Counted from the first letter of the stretch, positions 1 through 6,450 are shown. The stretch is DNA of 10,196 bases from an uncultured Nitrosomonadales bacterium (GCA_946481065.1 CAMLMA010000066.1:1-10196); one strand, 5' to 3'. Notes: generated by a model from the letters alone, not told the origin. A program made the numbers and translations.

Positions 1-297
1 TTCTGCGGCAGCCCCACGTTACATCCCCAGGTTAAATAGAGCCGTCATCAGCAAGCTCGTGCCACTCACTCTATGCCGCATCTGGTCCCGAATCTGATAC
101 ATCGCGAATTTTGGGTATCCAGTGCTTACCCGACCAAGATTCACTCATCCGGCAATTCCACTCCCTGTTTGATGTTGCGACCATCCATGGCGCCAGTGGC
201 AGGTTTGCAACCAGTTTTGCGGTGGTTAGCGAGGCGGTGCTGGCATGCCACAAGCCGCTTATGCAGAACCAGATCACGCGACAGGCCGAAGCCCTTG
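1..297. other. Left-edge region with no assignable gene
   Basis: I see no gene that I can identify here. Short open frames exist on both strands. One on the plus strand is open from 36 to 317. On the minus strand, a frame ending in a TAA near 29-31 could encode about 27 residues from an ATG near 109 (MYQIRDQMRHRVSG and onward). The minus-strand frames break into one another, as a decayed gene might, but none shows a recognisable motif and none has a convincing ribosome binding site. The region may hold the remains of a gene or the tail of something beyond the window. Confidence 0.4.
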
Positions 298-311
298 CTA
301 GCCAGGGCTTC
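288..311. repeat. Perfect 8-bp inverted repeat over the aldo/keto reductase stop codon
   Basis: GAAGCCCT (288-295) and AGGGCTTC (304-311) form a perfect 8-bp stem around an 8-nt loop, overlapping the final codons and TAG stop of the aldo/keto reductase gene. No T-run follows on the minus strand, so it is not a canonical intrinsic terminator. It could stabilise the 3' end of the mRNA or assist Rho-dependent termination, or it may be chance. Confidence 0.45.
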
Positions 312-1347
312 GCTTGACCTCGATATCCTGGTTGCCAGAAACACTTTTACGACTCCCTGCGATCTGCACATGCGGAACGCCCAGCGGAACAGAACTGGCT
401 GCGTCTAGCCGGTCGAGCTGACCGTCTTCTAGCACCAGCTCGACGGCAGCCAGCGTTTCGTCCAGTTGCACTGCGGTTCTGGGGCCGAGTATCGGGATCA
501 GGGCCGTGGACGATACGCTCGCCTTGGCCAGTAGCCAGGCGATCGATACTTGTGTCGGTGAGGTGTCAGTCTCATGAGCAATGGCCGTCAGCGTATCGAG
601 CAAGTGCGTCTCTCGCTCAGTCGCCTCGGTATGTACCAGCATGCCGAGCTTGGTCAGCCGTGTGTCATCCGATCCCGCTCTATATTTTCCGGTCAGGAAG
701 CCACCACCCAATGGCGACCATGTCGTGATGGCCAAGCCCAAGGCATCGGCCATCGGTAACAACTCACGATCAGCTGTTCGCTCTGCAAGACTGTACTCGA
801 CCTGGATCGAAGTGACCGGCGCCCAGTTCCTTGACTCTGCCAGTAATTCCGCTCGGGCGATCCGCCAGGCTGGAAAATTGGAAAGGCCTGCGTACAGTAT
901 CTTGCCGGAGGAGACCAAATCATCGAAGGCGCGGAGGATCTCATCCATCGGGGTCATGCCGTCGCTGATGTGTGCCCAATAGAGGTCGATGTGGTCCGTA
1001 TTCAGCCGCTTCAGGCTCTCTTCCAGCGACCTCACCATGTTCTTGCGGCTATTCCCTGTTGCCGAGGGGCCCGCTCCCGGCATGGTCGGGTTGGTGTATT
1101 TGGTAGCGACCACCAAGTTATCACGGTCCGACTTGATGAACTTCCCTACCAGCGCTTCCGATTGCCCCCGCTGATAGCCATTCGCGGTGTCGATGAAATT
1201 GCCGCCGGCCCGCACATAAGCGTCGAATATCCTTTTTGCCTCTTCAGGCTCCGCGCCATGCCCCCAACCGGTGCCGAAGTTGCCCGTTCCCAGACATAGT
1301 TCGGATACTCTTAAGCCAGTCTTCCTGCCGAATTGCGTGAATTTCAT
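298..1347 (-). CDS. Aldo/keto reductase
   Basis: Probable cytoplasmic NAD(P)H-dependent oxidoreductase of the aldo/keto reductase superfamily (TIM barrel), reducing aldehydes or ketones to alcohols; the substrate cannot be read from sequence. The 349-residue length is normal for the bacterial 'oxidoreductase, aldo/keto reductase' type. The catalytic tetrad is visible: Asp53 and Tyr58 in FIDTANGY, Lys83 in VVATKY, and His126 in DLYWAH. The family motifs GLSNF and TTWSPLGGGFLTGKY follow, the latter typical of the cofactor-binding half. There is no signal peptide. The ATG at 1347 has a weak GGGA about five bases upstream. The gene follows tetR by 41 bp in the same direction, so they are probably one transcript, and the TetR protein may control it. 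The C-terminal residues after the usual PLGVPH segment extend about 23 residues and look unconserved. Confidence 0.93.
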   Translation of the reverse strand: MKFTQFGRKTGLRVSELCLGTGNFGTGWGHGAEPEEAKRIFDAYVRAGGNFIDTANGYQRGQSEALVGKFIKSDRDNLVVATKYTNPTMPGAGPSATGNSRKNMVRSLEESLKRLNTDHIDLYWAHISDGMTPMDEILRAFDDLVSSGKILYAGLSNFPAWRIARAELLAESRNWAPVTSIQVEYSLAERTADRELLPMADALGLAITTWSPLGGGFLTGKYRAGSDDTRLTKLGMLVHTEATERETHLLDTLTAIAHETDTSPTQVSIAWLLAKASVSSTALIPILGPRTAVQLDETLAAVELVLEDGQLDRLDAASSVPLGVPHVQIAGSRKSVSGNQDIEVKRSPG

Positions 1348-1355
1348 ATAGTCCC

Positions 1356-1362
1356 GAACGTA
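1356..1362. promoter_or_regulatory. Candidate regulator half-site upstream of the aldo/keto reductase gene
   Basis: GAACGTA (minus-strand reading ACTACGTTC) lies in the 41-bp gap between tetR and the aldo/keto reductase gene, next to its weak ribosome binding site. The same 9-mer, ACTACGTTC, occurs at 3952-3960 in the promoter of the GlcG-like/dehydrogenase operon. Reading the window by eye, I found GAACGTA or its complement only in these two non-coding regions. Only one arm is present here, so binding is a guess. Confidence 0.3.
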
Positions 1363-1388
1363 GTGTGGTGCATGGCCAGGGTGCCGCC

Positions 1389-1958
1389 TCAGCCCATGTC
1401 GGATGATTTGAGCGCGACTCCCAGGATCTCTTCAGATATGGGATTGCCGGCGGATGCGCGGGCGAGCACCAGCGCGCCAAGCCATTGGCTGAACATGGCG
1501 ATGGCTTCCGCTCTTCGATCCTGCCCATGATCTGGTAACAGACCCGCCAGAAAATCCATCAGCGCATCGATATTTTCAGCAAAGACGGCCTTTACCTTAT
1601 CGTCATGCCTGGGCACTTCGGCGGCAAGTGTCGAAAACAGGCAGGTGTTCTGCAGATCGTCGCGGTTCTTGCCGGAAAGATAGGATTGGGCGATCCGTTT
1701 CAGTGGATCCTCGATTGCAGGATTGTTCGCGTGTTCGCTCCAGTGACTCAATGACTTCTTCGCGTTCCGCTCGCAAGCCTGGGCGATGAGATCCTCTTTC
1801 GATTCGAAGCTTTTATAGAAGCCGCCCACCGTCAGCCCGGCGGCCTTCATCAAGTCAGAAAGTCCGATGCCGTCGAACCCTTTCTGCTTGAAGAGCATGG
1901 CCGCCGTATCCAGCACCAGTTCCTTGTTCTCAACCGCTTTGGCTCTAGTGACTCTCAT
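1389..1958 (-). CDS. TetR/AcrR family transcriptional regulator
   Basis: One-component repressor: an N-terminal DNA-binding domain and a C-terminal ligand-binding and dimerisation domain, 189 residues, usual for the family. The TetR_N signature is clear: ILDTA-type helix 1 (LVLDTAAMLFKQKGFDG, about residues 14-30), then the helix-turn-helix from about 29 to 51 (GLSDLMKAAGLTVGGFYKSF), then KEDL. The C-terminal half contains CLFSTLAAEVPRHDDKV, which resembles YxaF/LmrA-type regulators. The ligand is unknown. The ATG at 1958 is preceded by GGGAAG. It is the first gene ahead of the aldo/keto reductase gene, which suggests autoregulation and control of that enzyme. Its upstream region contains a perfect TATAAT and a palindrome at the expected start of transcription. 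Confidence 0.93.
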   Translation of the reverse strand: MRVTRAKAVENKELVLDTAAMLFKQKGFDGIGLSDLMKAAGLTVGGFYKSFESKEDLIAQACERNAKKSLSHWSEHANNPAIEDPLKRIAQSYLSGKNRDDLQNTCLFSTLAAEVPRHDDKVKAVFAENIDALMDFLAGLLPDHGQDRRAEAIAMFSQWLGALVLARASAGNPISEEILGVALKSSDMG

Positions 1959-1974
1959 GGCACTTCCCGATGTT

Positions 1975-1987
1975 ATGAAGGCTTCAT
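1975..1987. promoter_or_regulatory. Candidate operator at the tetR promoter
   Basis: ATGAAG-G-CTTCAT is an inverted repeat with perfect 6-bp arms and a single central base. It abuts the TATAAT box and covers the predicted start site. Its position fits autorepression by the TetR-type protein encoded just downstream; the assignment rests on position and symmetry only. Confidence 0.45.
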
Positions 1988-1991
1988 TATA
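1986..1991 (-). promoter_or_regulatory. Putative -10 box of the tetR promoter
   Basis: On the minus strand this reads TATAAT, a perfect sigma-70 -10 hexamer, about 28 bases before the tetR ATG. The -35 is poor: a T-rich stretch (TTGTTT-like) lies 17-19 bases upstream. Transcription would start at about 1979, inside the adjoining palindrome. Confidence 0.55.
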
Positions 1992-2057
1992 GATGACGGA
2001 TGGAATCTAAAAACAATCCCGTTTTCCGCCCTCTCAAATAAGCCAAGACCGAACAGC

Positions 2058-3374
2058 TCATTCACTCCCGGTATGGTTGACTCTCCATATCGTGTTGCCA
2101 ACATCATCGGCAACGAGGAGTGCGCCAGCCTTATCGACGATGACCCCTACCGGACGACCCTGCGCGTTCTCATTTTTATCGATGAACCCAGTCAACACAT
2201 CCAAGGGCTCACCCGCCGGCTTGCCGTCCTTGAATGGTACGAATATCACCTTGTAGCCGCTATAGGGCTTCCTGTTCCAGGAGCCGTGCTGGCCGATGAA
2301 CATGCCTTCTTTGAACCGGCTGCCAAGCTGATTGCCAGTGGCGTTTGCCAAGCCCAGGGAAGCCGTGTGGGCACCCAGCGCATAATCTGGCGCGATGGCC
2401 TTGGCGACCAGTTCAGGGTTCTGTGGCTGGACCCGCTCATCCACGTGCTGGCCATAGTAACTGTATGGCCAGCCATAGAAGGCGCCCTCCTCGACCGAGG
2501 TCATGTAGTCCGGCACAAGATCGCTGCCGATCTCATCGCGCTCATTCACTACAGTCCATAGCTTTTTCGTGATCGGCTCGATGACCAGACCATTCGGATT
2601 CCTGATGCCGGAGGCGTATACCCGATACTTCCTGGCAGCGATATCGACTTCAAGGATAGCGGCACGGTCTTTCTCGATCTGCATGCCGTTCTCTCCGATA
2701 TTGCTGTTTGAACCCACGGTCACATAGAGCTTGCTGCCGTCTTCGGATGGAATGATGTTCTTGGTCCAGTGGTGATTGAGTGGTTGCCCGGGCAAATCGA
2801 CAACGCGCGTTGCGGATGCCTTGATGGTCACATCCCCTGGGTGATAAGGGAAGCTCACGATGCTATCTGCATTGGCGACATAGAAGGTCTCCCCGATCAG
2901 CGCCATGCCGAATGGCGAATACAGATCGGAAAGGAATACCGACTTGAGCTCGGCAACCCCATCCCCGTCGGCATCCCGTAACAAGGTGATCCGGTTTGGG
3001 CTTTTGCCGGTTGCCCCCGCCTTCGTCAGGAAATGCTTTGCAAACCAGCCCTTGATACTTCCATCCAAACCCTGCATCTCGAAGTTCGTCTCAGCGACGA
3101 GAACGTCACCATTCGGCAATTCGTATAGCCATCTTGGGTGTTCAAGCCCCTTGGCAAAGGCATTCACTTTTGTCCCCGAAGCAGGCGTTGGTTGCACCCC
3201 ATCCTTCCAGCCCACGACAGAAGCCACTTTGACAGTGGGTACCACAGTGCTTACTGGTTCGGGTAGTGCTGGGTTCTGGCCGTAACCGGCAGAGACGTTA
3301 TGCTGGGCGGATTCTCCACAGCCCAGCAACGCAACGCTCAGGAGTGCGGGAATGACCAATGATCTGGTTTGCAT
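2058..3374 (-). CDS. PQQ-dependent sorbosone/glucose dehydrogenase family lipoprotein
   Basis: A 438-residue beta-propeller protein of the soluble aldose dehydrogenase / L-sorbosone dehydrogenase type (AA12-like), predicted to oxidise a sugar, aldehyde or alcohol with PQQ outside the cytoplasm. The N-terminus is a lipoprotein signal with lipobox LLGC (Cys19), so it should be membrane-anchored. Propeller signatures include [19 protein letters not shown] near residue 77, [17 protein letters not shown], the AA12-like [10 protein letters not shown] near 359-368, and [19 protein letters not shown] near 406, ending in GNTIWRV. PQQ binding is inferred from the family; no bound cofactor can be read directly. 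The ATG at 3374 has a strong GGAGGG six bases upstream that overlaps the stop codon of the preceding GlcG-like gene 13 bp away, so the two are an operon. The true substrate is unknown. No pqq biosynthesis gene or partner cytochrome is in the window. Confidence 0.88.
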   Translation of the reverse strand: MQTRSLVIPALLSVALLGCGESAQHNVSAGYGQNPALPEPVSTVVPTVKVASVVGWKDGVQPTPASGTKVNAFAKGLEHPRWLYELPNGDVLVAETNFEMQGLDGSIKGWFAKHFLTKAGATGKSPNRITLLRDADGDGVAELKSVFLSDLYSPFGMALIGETFYVANADSIVSFPYHPGDVTIKASATRVVDLPGQPLNHHWTKNIIPSEDGSKLYVTVGSNSNIGENGMQIEKDRAAILEVDIAARKYRVYASGIRNPNGLVIEPITKKLWTVVNERDEIGSDLVPDYMTSVEEGAFYGWPYSYYGQHVDERVQPQNPELVAKAIAPDYALGAHTASLGLANATGNQLGSRFKEGMFIGQHGSWNRKPYSGYKVIFVPFKDGKPAGEPLDVLTGFIDKNENAQGRPVGVIVDKAGALLVADDVGNTIWRVNHTGSE

Positions 3375-3387
3375 CGTGAGCCCTCCG

Positions 3388-3888
3388 TTACTTCAGCAAG
3401 TTCTTTACGGCATCAAGACCAGCCATCGCACATGCTTCATCTTCATCAGGAAACCCGCCACTCACACCCACGGCACCAAGGAACCCTGCACTGGTCTTGA
3501 TTGGGACGCCACCCGCCATGGAGACAAACCCAGGCAGGTACGCCAGGCCTGGTACCAGGCCACCTCCTTTATGGTCCTTGCCAAAGGACAACTCCTCAAA
3601 CAAGCGGGTAGGCATCTGCATCTTTGCTGCATTCTCGGCTTTGAGTTTGGAAAGCTCTGCTGAACCAAGATATGCGGCATCCATGCGCTGGAAGTAGATC
3701 GGGTTCGCGCCTGCATCCACGACCGTCACGCTCATCTTCCAGCCCTTCTCGGCTGCCTTCGCCCGACAGCCCTCGGCGATCTTGGTGGCGGTGTCCAGAT
3801 TCATGACCGGAGCGCTTTCAAATGCGCCGGCCTGAAAACTCATACCCATCAATACTAGTGTGCTAGTTACGATTCGCTTTGCAATCAT
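3388..3888 (-). CDS. Exported GlcG/HbpS family heme-binding-type protein
   Basis: A 166-residue protein of the GlcG/HbpS family (PF03928). Family members include heme-binding and heme-degrading-type proteins; the role here is unproven. The fold signature is clear: [19 protein letters not shown] at about 52-70, and AGGVPIK...[18 protein letters not shown] at about 125-151, matching the conserved glycine-rich C-terminal part. Residues 1-22 form a signal peptide with probable cleavage after QAGA, so the product should be periplasmic. I chose the ATG at 3888 because GAGGAT lies at good spacing before it; an ATG two codons upstream at 3894 is too close to that site, and an in-frame extension to 3924 would spoil the signal peptide. 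It is the first gene of an operon with the PQQ-type dehydrogenase, a pairing that suggests a joint role in periplasmic oxidation. Confidence 0.88.
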   Translation of the reverse strand: MIAKRIVTSTLVLMGMSFQAGAFESAPVMNLDTATKIAEGCRAKAAEKGWKMSVTVVDAGANPIYFQRMDAAYLGSAELSKLKAENAAKMQMPTRLFEELSFGKDHKGGGLVPGLAYLPGFVSMAGGVPIKTSAGFLGAVGVSGGFPDEDEACAMAGLDAVKNLLK

Positions 3889-3933
3889 GTTCATATCCTC
3901 TATCCAAAAATGAGATTCGCACATCCGTTATAT

Positions 3934-3960
3934 ATTACGAACGTAATCAATACTACGTTC
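3934..3960. promoter_or_regulatory. Candidate TetR-type operator overlapping the -10 box
   Basis: Two overlapping symmetries are present. GAACGTA (3939-3945) and TACGTTC (3954-3960) are perfect 7-bp arms 8 bp apart. ATTACG-AA-CGTAAT (3934-3947) is a second palindrome with perfect 6-bp arms. The total span suits a dimeric TetR-family repressor or a pair of dimers. It covers the -10 box and start of the GlcG-like gene promoter. The nearby tetR product is a natural candidate to bind it, but the palindrome at tetR's own promoter differs. Confidence 0.5.
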
Positions 3961-3979
3961 CGCGAACCGGTCCTGTCAA
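3950..3979 (-). promoter_or_regulatory. Sigma-70 promoter of the GlcG-like/dehydrogenase operon
   Basis: On the minus strand, a perfect TTGACA -35 box (3979-3974) is followed by an 18-bp spacer and a TAGTAT -10 box (3955-3950, four of six consensus). Transcription would start near 3942, leaving a leader of about 54 bases to the ATG at 3888. The -10 box lies inside the inverted repeat at 3939-3960, so a bound repressor would occlude RNA polymerase. Confidence 0.65.
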
Positions 3980-4136
3980 CATAGATTATGAATATAATTT
4001 AATTTATGTGTCTCCGCAGCATTTCGTTGCAAGGACATTCATGAGGTGGGAGGTATCGAATCTTCGAACTATCGAGGCGCCAGGCGGGCAACATGCCACC
4101 GCTATTCGAGTGTGTTTTTTAGATATGTTGGGCAGG

Positions 4137-4169
4137 CGGATATCCAATCAGCCTTGCAGCTGATATCCG
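4137..4169. repeat. Bulged 11-bp inverted repeat in non-coding DNA
   Basis: The right arm GCTGATATCCG (4159-4169) pairs with CGGATA (4137-4142) plus TCAGC (4148-4152), leaving a 5-nt bulge TCCAA and a 6-nt loop. The alternative outer pairing CGGATATC/GATATCCG is also perfect over 8 bp. No T-run follows on either strand, so it is not an intrinsic terminator. Confidence 0.5.
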
Positions 4170-4335
4170 ATTGAATTGATTAAATGACTATCGATGAACC
4201 TTGAGCCATGACGTGGCGCGAGGGCATTCTCGTTGAGAATATGGCTATTTCTCAGATTTACATACGCTCACCCTGCTGAACATTGCGCTTATGCGCTCCG
4301 TCAGCGGAAGACCATATTTAGTCCACTGGCCTTAT

Positions 4336-4371
4336 AGCGAGGCAAATCGCTCGGCCATGGCTTCCCATGGC
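4336..4371 (-). other. Tandem hairpins after the MxaD-like gene, possible transcript end
   Basis: Twenty bases downstream of the SRPBCC stop codon, GCCATGG-CTTC-CCATGGC (4354-4371) forms a perfect 7-bp stem with a tetraloop. It is followed on the minus strand by AGCGA...TCGCT (4336-4351), a 5-bp stem with a 6-nt loop. No T-tract follows either, so this could protect an mRNA 3' end rather than terminate transcription. Confidence 0.35.
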
Positions 4372-4390
4372 ATCGCGAACCTTTGGCTAT

Positions 4391-4951
4391 TCAGTTCGCC
4401 GAGCTTTCAGCGTAGGTCTTGAGACCAGCCAAGCCATGCTCATAGAACGCCGTGACCGCGGCGATCGCGGTCGCGTTATCCTTGCCTGCGGGAGCATCCA
4501 GCATATTGGCCTGGTTGTTGAAGCGCCCGAGCCAGGTCACGATAGCCTCGCTAGGCGTCGCGCCCGGCTTGACCTGAATGATGCCGCGGTAATTGCTCAC
4601 AGGAAAATCACCGTCCGTCATCTGATAGTCGAGCTTCATCTCGCCGGAAGGCAGTAGTCGACGTTTCTCCTCCAGCGTTTGCCCGTTCTTCAGGGTCAGT
4701 AGCCGATGTGGCGCATCGGCATCTTCGCCGAACTTCTGCACCGAGGCACTCTTCTCGACATCCGGATGCCATTGGGCGATCGCATCGAAGCGATCAAGGA
4801 TACGCCAGACCTTTTCTGGCGCCGCCTGGATAGTCACCGTCTCGATGACTTTTTGCGGCGTAGGGCCGCAGGCGAAAGCCACCGACCCGACCATGAGTAT
4901 CCCGGCCATGACGGCCCCAGCGATGAACAACCGTTTTTTGATCTGCAACAT
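4391..4951 (-). CDS. Periplasmic SRPBCC family protein, MxaD-like
   Basis: A 186-residue protein with a START/polyketide cyclase (SRPBCC) fold. Residues 1-27 are a signal peptide (KKR, then a hydrophobic stretch ending AFA), with Cys28 at the mature N-terminus; the lipobox is poor, so a soluble periplasmic protein is more likely than a lipoprotein. The domain opens with VIETVTIQAAPEKVWRILDRF and AQWHPDVEKS, typical of Polyketide_cyc2 proteins, and ends in a long amphipathic C-terminal helix. MxaD of methylotrophs, which helps methanol dehydrogenase pass electrons to cytochrome cL, has this architecture; the match is by layout, not proven orthology. I prefer the ATG at 4951, with AGGAA about seven bases before it. 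A longer frame starts at 4993 and overlaps the preceding stop as ATGA, giving an N-terminus ill suited to export. Confidence 0.82.
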   Translation of the reverse strand: MLQIKKRLFIAGAVMAGILMVGSVAFACGPTPQKVIETVTIQAAPEKVWRILDRFDAIAQWHPDVEKSASVQKFGEDADAPHRLLTLKNGQTLEEKRRLLPSGEMKLDYQMTDGDFPVSNYRGIIQVKPGATPSEAIVTWLGRFNNQANMLDAPAGKDNATAIAAVTAFYEHGLAGLKTYAESSAN

Positions 4952-4989
4952 CCGATTTCCTAAATGATTCATTGGCAAGCCGGTCCGGC

Positions 4990-5955
4990 TCATTGATCTA
5001 TGAATTGCCCCAAAGCCCGGCTTTGCGCGCCAGTGGGGATGCTTTGGACATTCATGTTGATTTTGGCGTCGATGACCGTTACTGCGTCCTCCATCCAGCT
5101 TGCGACATAGACGCGGTCATGCGCCTTGTCGTAGGCGATGCCTTCCGGCGAGCCATTGACATCAATGGTCGCGATGACCTTGCGGGTGGCGGTATCGATC
5201 ACTGAAACCGTGTCTGCACCGGTATTGGTCACATAGATGCGAGACCCGTCGGGATTGCTGGCCGCGCAATACGGATGTTCGCCGACCGGGATCGTCGCCA
5301 CCACAGCATGGCTGGTCGTATCGACCACCGAGACATCGTTGCTGTAGACGTTGACCACATACAGGAATTTGCCCTCTCCACCGAGCGCCATACCGAATGG
5401 ATGCTTGCCGACCGGCAGCTTCTTGATCAATCGCTGGCTATGGGCATCGACCACGCCGATGTCGTCACTGTCACGGGTAGCGATATAAAGCTCGCTACCA
5501 TCGCGGTTGAGCACCATACTAGCCGGGGCCTTACCCATGGCGAACTCGGTCCGCTGGCTCGGGTGGCGCGTATCGACTGCCCATACCTGGTCGCTATACC
5601 ATGCCGCGACGAAGAGGACCGAACCGTCCTGGTTGAGGGCAAGCCCCACTGGCGCGACATCGAACTTGAATCGATCGATCACTGTTCGGCTATCGCTGTC
5701 GATCACAGATACGGAGCTGTCTTCGACGTTGGATACATAGACACGGTGCCCGGCGTGATCGATAGCGACGCCAGCCGGCGCCTTGCCCACCGGAATAGTG
5801 GCGACGACCTGATTACTTGCGATATCGAGCACCGAAACATCGTTGGCCCCCTGATTGGTCACATAGGCAAATGGTGCGGCGTTAGCGTTGGTCATTGCAA
5901 ACAGCCATAGCATGCTTGCGGCGAGTAGATGATGGGAAGTCGGGATCATGCGCAT
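4990..5955 (-). CDS. Exported seven-bladed YVTN beta-propeller protein
   Basis: A 321-residue protein made almost entirely of YVTN-type repeats of about 42 residues. Seven blade starts are visible: FAYVTNQGANDVSV, VYVSNVEDSSVSV, LFVAAWYSDQVWA, LYIATRDSDDIGV, LYVVNVYSNDVSV, IYVTNTGADTVSV and VYVASWMEDAVTV. This is the number for one closed propeller. Residues 1-26 form a signal peptide with probable cleavage after NANA, so it is periplasmic. Such proteins often sit beside PQQ-dependent alcohol dehydrogenase genes and may be partners or carriers there; no enzyme activity is evident. The ATG at 5955 lacks a clear Shine-Dalgarno sequence, and an ATG two codons on is equally possible. Its stop overlaps the long-form start of the MxaD-like gene by 4 bp (ATGA), so the two are translated as a unit. 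Confidence 0.88.
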   Translation of the reverse strand: MRMIPTSHHLLAASMLWLFAMTNANAAPFAYVTNQGANDVSVLDIASNQVVATIPVGKAPAGVAIDHAGHRVYVSNVEDSSVSVIDSDSRTVIDRFKFDVAPVGLALNQDGSVLFVAAWYSDQVWAVDTRHPSQRTEFAMGKAPASMVLNRDGSELYIATRDSDDIGVVDAHSQRLIKKLPVGKHPFGMALGGEGKFLYVVNVYSNDVSVVDTTSHAVVATIPVGEHPYCAASNPDGSRIYVTNTGADTVSVIDTATRKVIATIDVNGSPEGIAYDKAHDRVYVASWMEDAVTVIDAKINMNVQSIPTGAQSRALGQFIDQ

Positions 5956-6216
5956 AAGAAGATATTCTGTTGATGTCCAGGAAATGAAGTCATGTGTTCA
6001 TAACGCCTGTCGCGGGCGATACGATGACTGAGGCAAGGATATTTAAATCGCCAGCCATCGTCGCACAGCGATTCTAGGCCTTGAGCGGACAGCATCGATC
6101 GTTTTTTGTGGTTTTTTAGTCCATTTGTATCAATTCGGGCGGTTTCAGGAACCTTTCTTCTTGAACTGATTCCATGTTTGTATGTAAGCTAACATTTCTA
6201 ACGACTTAATTTTAGG

Positions 6217-6222
6217 AGATAC
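6217..6222 (+). promoter_or_regulatory. Ribosome binding site of the small lipoprotein gene
   Basis: A purine-rich AGGAGA-like stretch in TTTTAGGAGATACAC immediately precedes the ATG at 6225 with favourable spacing. It is one of the best Shine-Dalgarno sites in the window and fixes the start of this short gene. Confidence 0.6.
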
Positions 6223-6224
6223 AC

Positions 6225-6434
6225 ATGAAATTATGGACGAAAGCAGTATTTGCCACGTTGCTGATGGGCGCATTCCTGACTGGCTGTAACAAAGCCGAAG
6301 AGCCGGCTCCGATGGATGCCGCACCTGCAGATGCAACCTCCGCAGCGCCTGCTGACGCGCCAGCGGCCGCACCTGCCGAGCCTGCCAAGGAAGAACCAGG
6401 CGGCTGGGTACCTCCAGAGTCGGAATCCAAGTAA
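6225..6434 (+). CDS. Small Ala/Pro-rich lipoprotein
   Basis: A 69-residue protein with a classic lipoprotein signal: MKLWTK, a hydrophobic core, and lipobox LTGC with Cys21. The mature part is about 49 residues, low-complexity and rich in alanine and proline with acidic residues (APADATSAAPADAPAAAPAE), ending in GGWVPPESESK. This is probably an unstructured tether at the membrane; the function is unknown. AGGAGA sits six bases before the ATG, and a strong intrinsic terminator begins 16 bp after the stop codon, so it is a real single-gene transcript. It is divergent from the YVTN propeller gene and may share its regulatory region. Confidence 0.85.
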   Translation: MKLWTKAVFATLLMGAFLTGCNKAEEPAPMDAAPADATSAAPADAPAAAPAEPAKEEPGGWVPPESESK

Positions 6435-6450
6435 TTCTGCATCACCTAGG

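Larger units (their letters stand above)
3980..4390. other. Non-coding region between the two exported-protein operons
   Basis: No gene is supported here. The 3980-4015 end is AT-rich, forming the upstream part of the GlcG-like gene promoter. Further on there are several inverted repeats: a bulged 11-bp one at 4137-4169, ATTCTC-GTT-GAGAAT at 4226-4240, and two hairpins at 4336-4371 just after the SRPBCC gene. A 94-codon plus-strand frame (3879-4163) begins inside the GlcG-like coding region, has no ribosome binding site, and resembles nothing I know. The region may hold a decayed gene, a small RNA or only transcript ends. Confidence 0.45.

Noticed and set aside
2073..2561. A 162-codon plus-strand open frame
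   Set aside because: It is fully antisense to the conserved C-terminal half of the dehydrogenase, with no start signals.
3879..4163. A 94-codon plus-strand open frame
   Set aside because: It starts within the signal-peptide codons of the GlcG-like gene, crosses that gene's promoter, lacks a ribosome binding site and resembles no protein family I know.
5275..5910. A 211-codon plus-strand open frame
   Set aside because: It is the complement of the YVTN repeats. The repeat periodicity of the real gene keeps the opposite strand free of stops and gives Asp/His/Arg-rich repeats.
6100..6120. T-rich stretches TTTTTT-GTGG-TTTTTT in the divergent region
   Set aside because: They suggested a terminator, but no stable stem precedes them and no plus-strand gene ends there.
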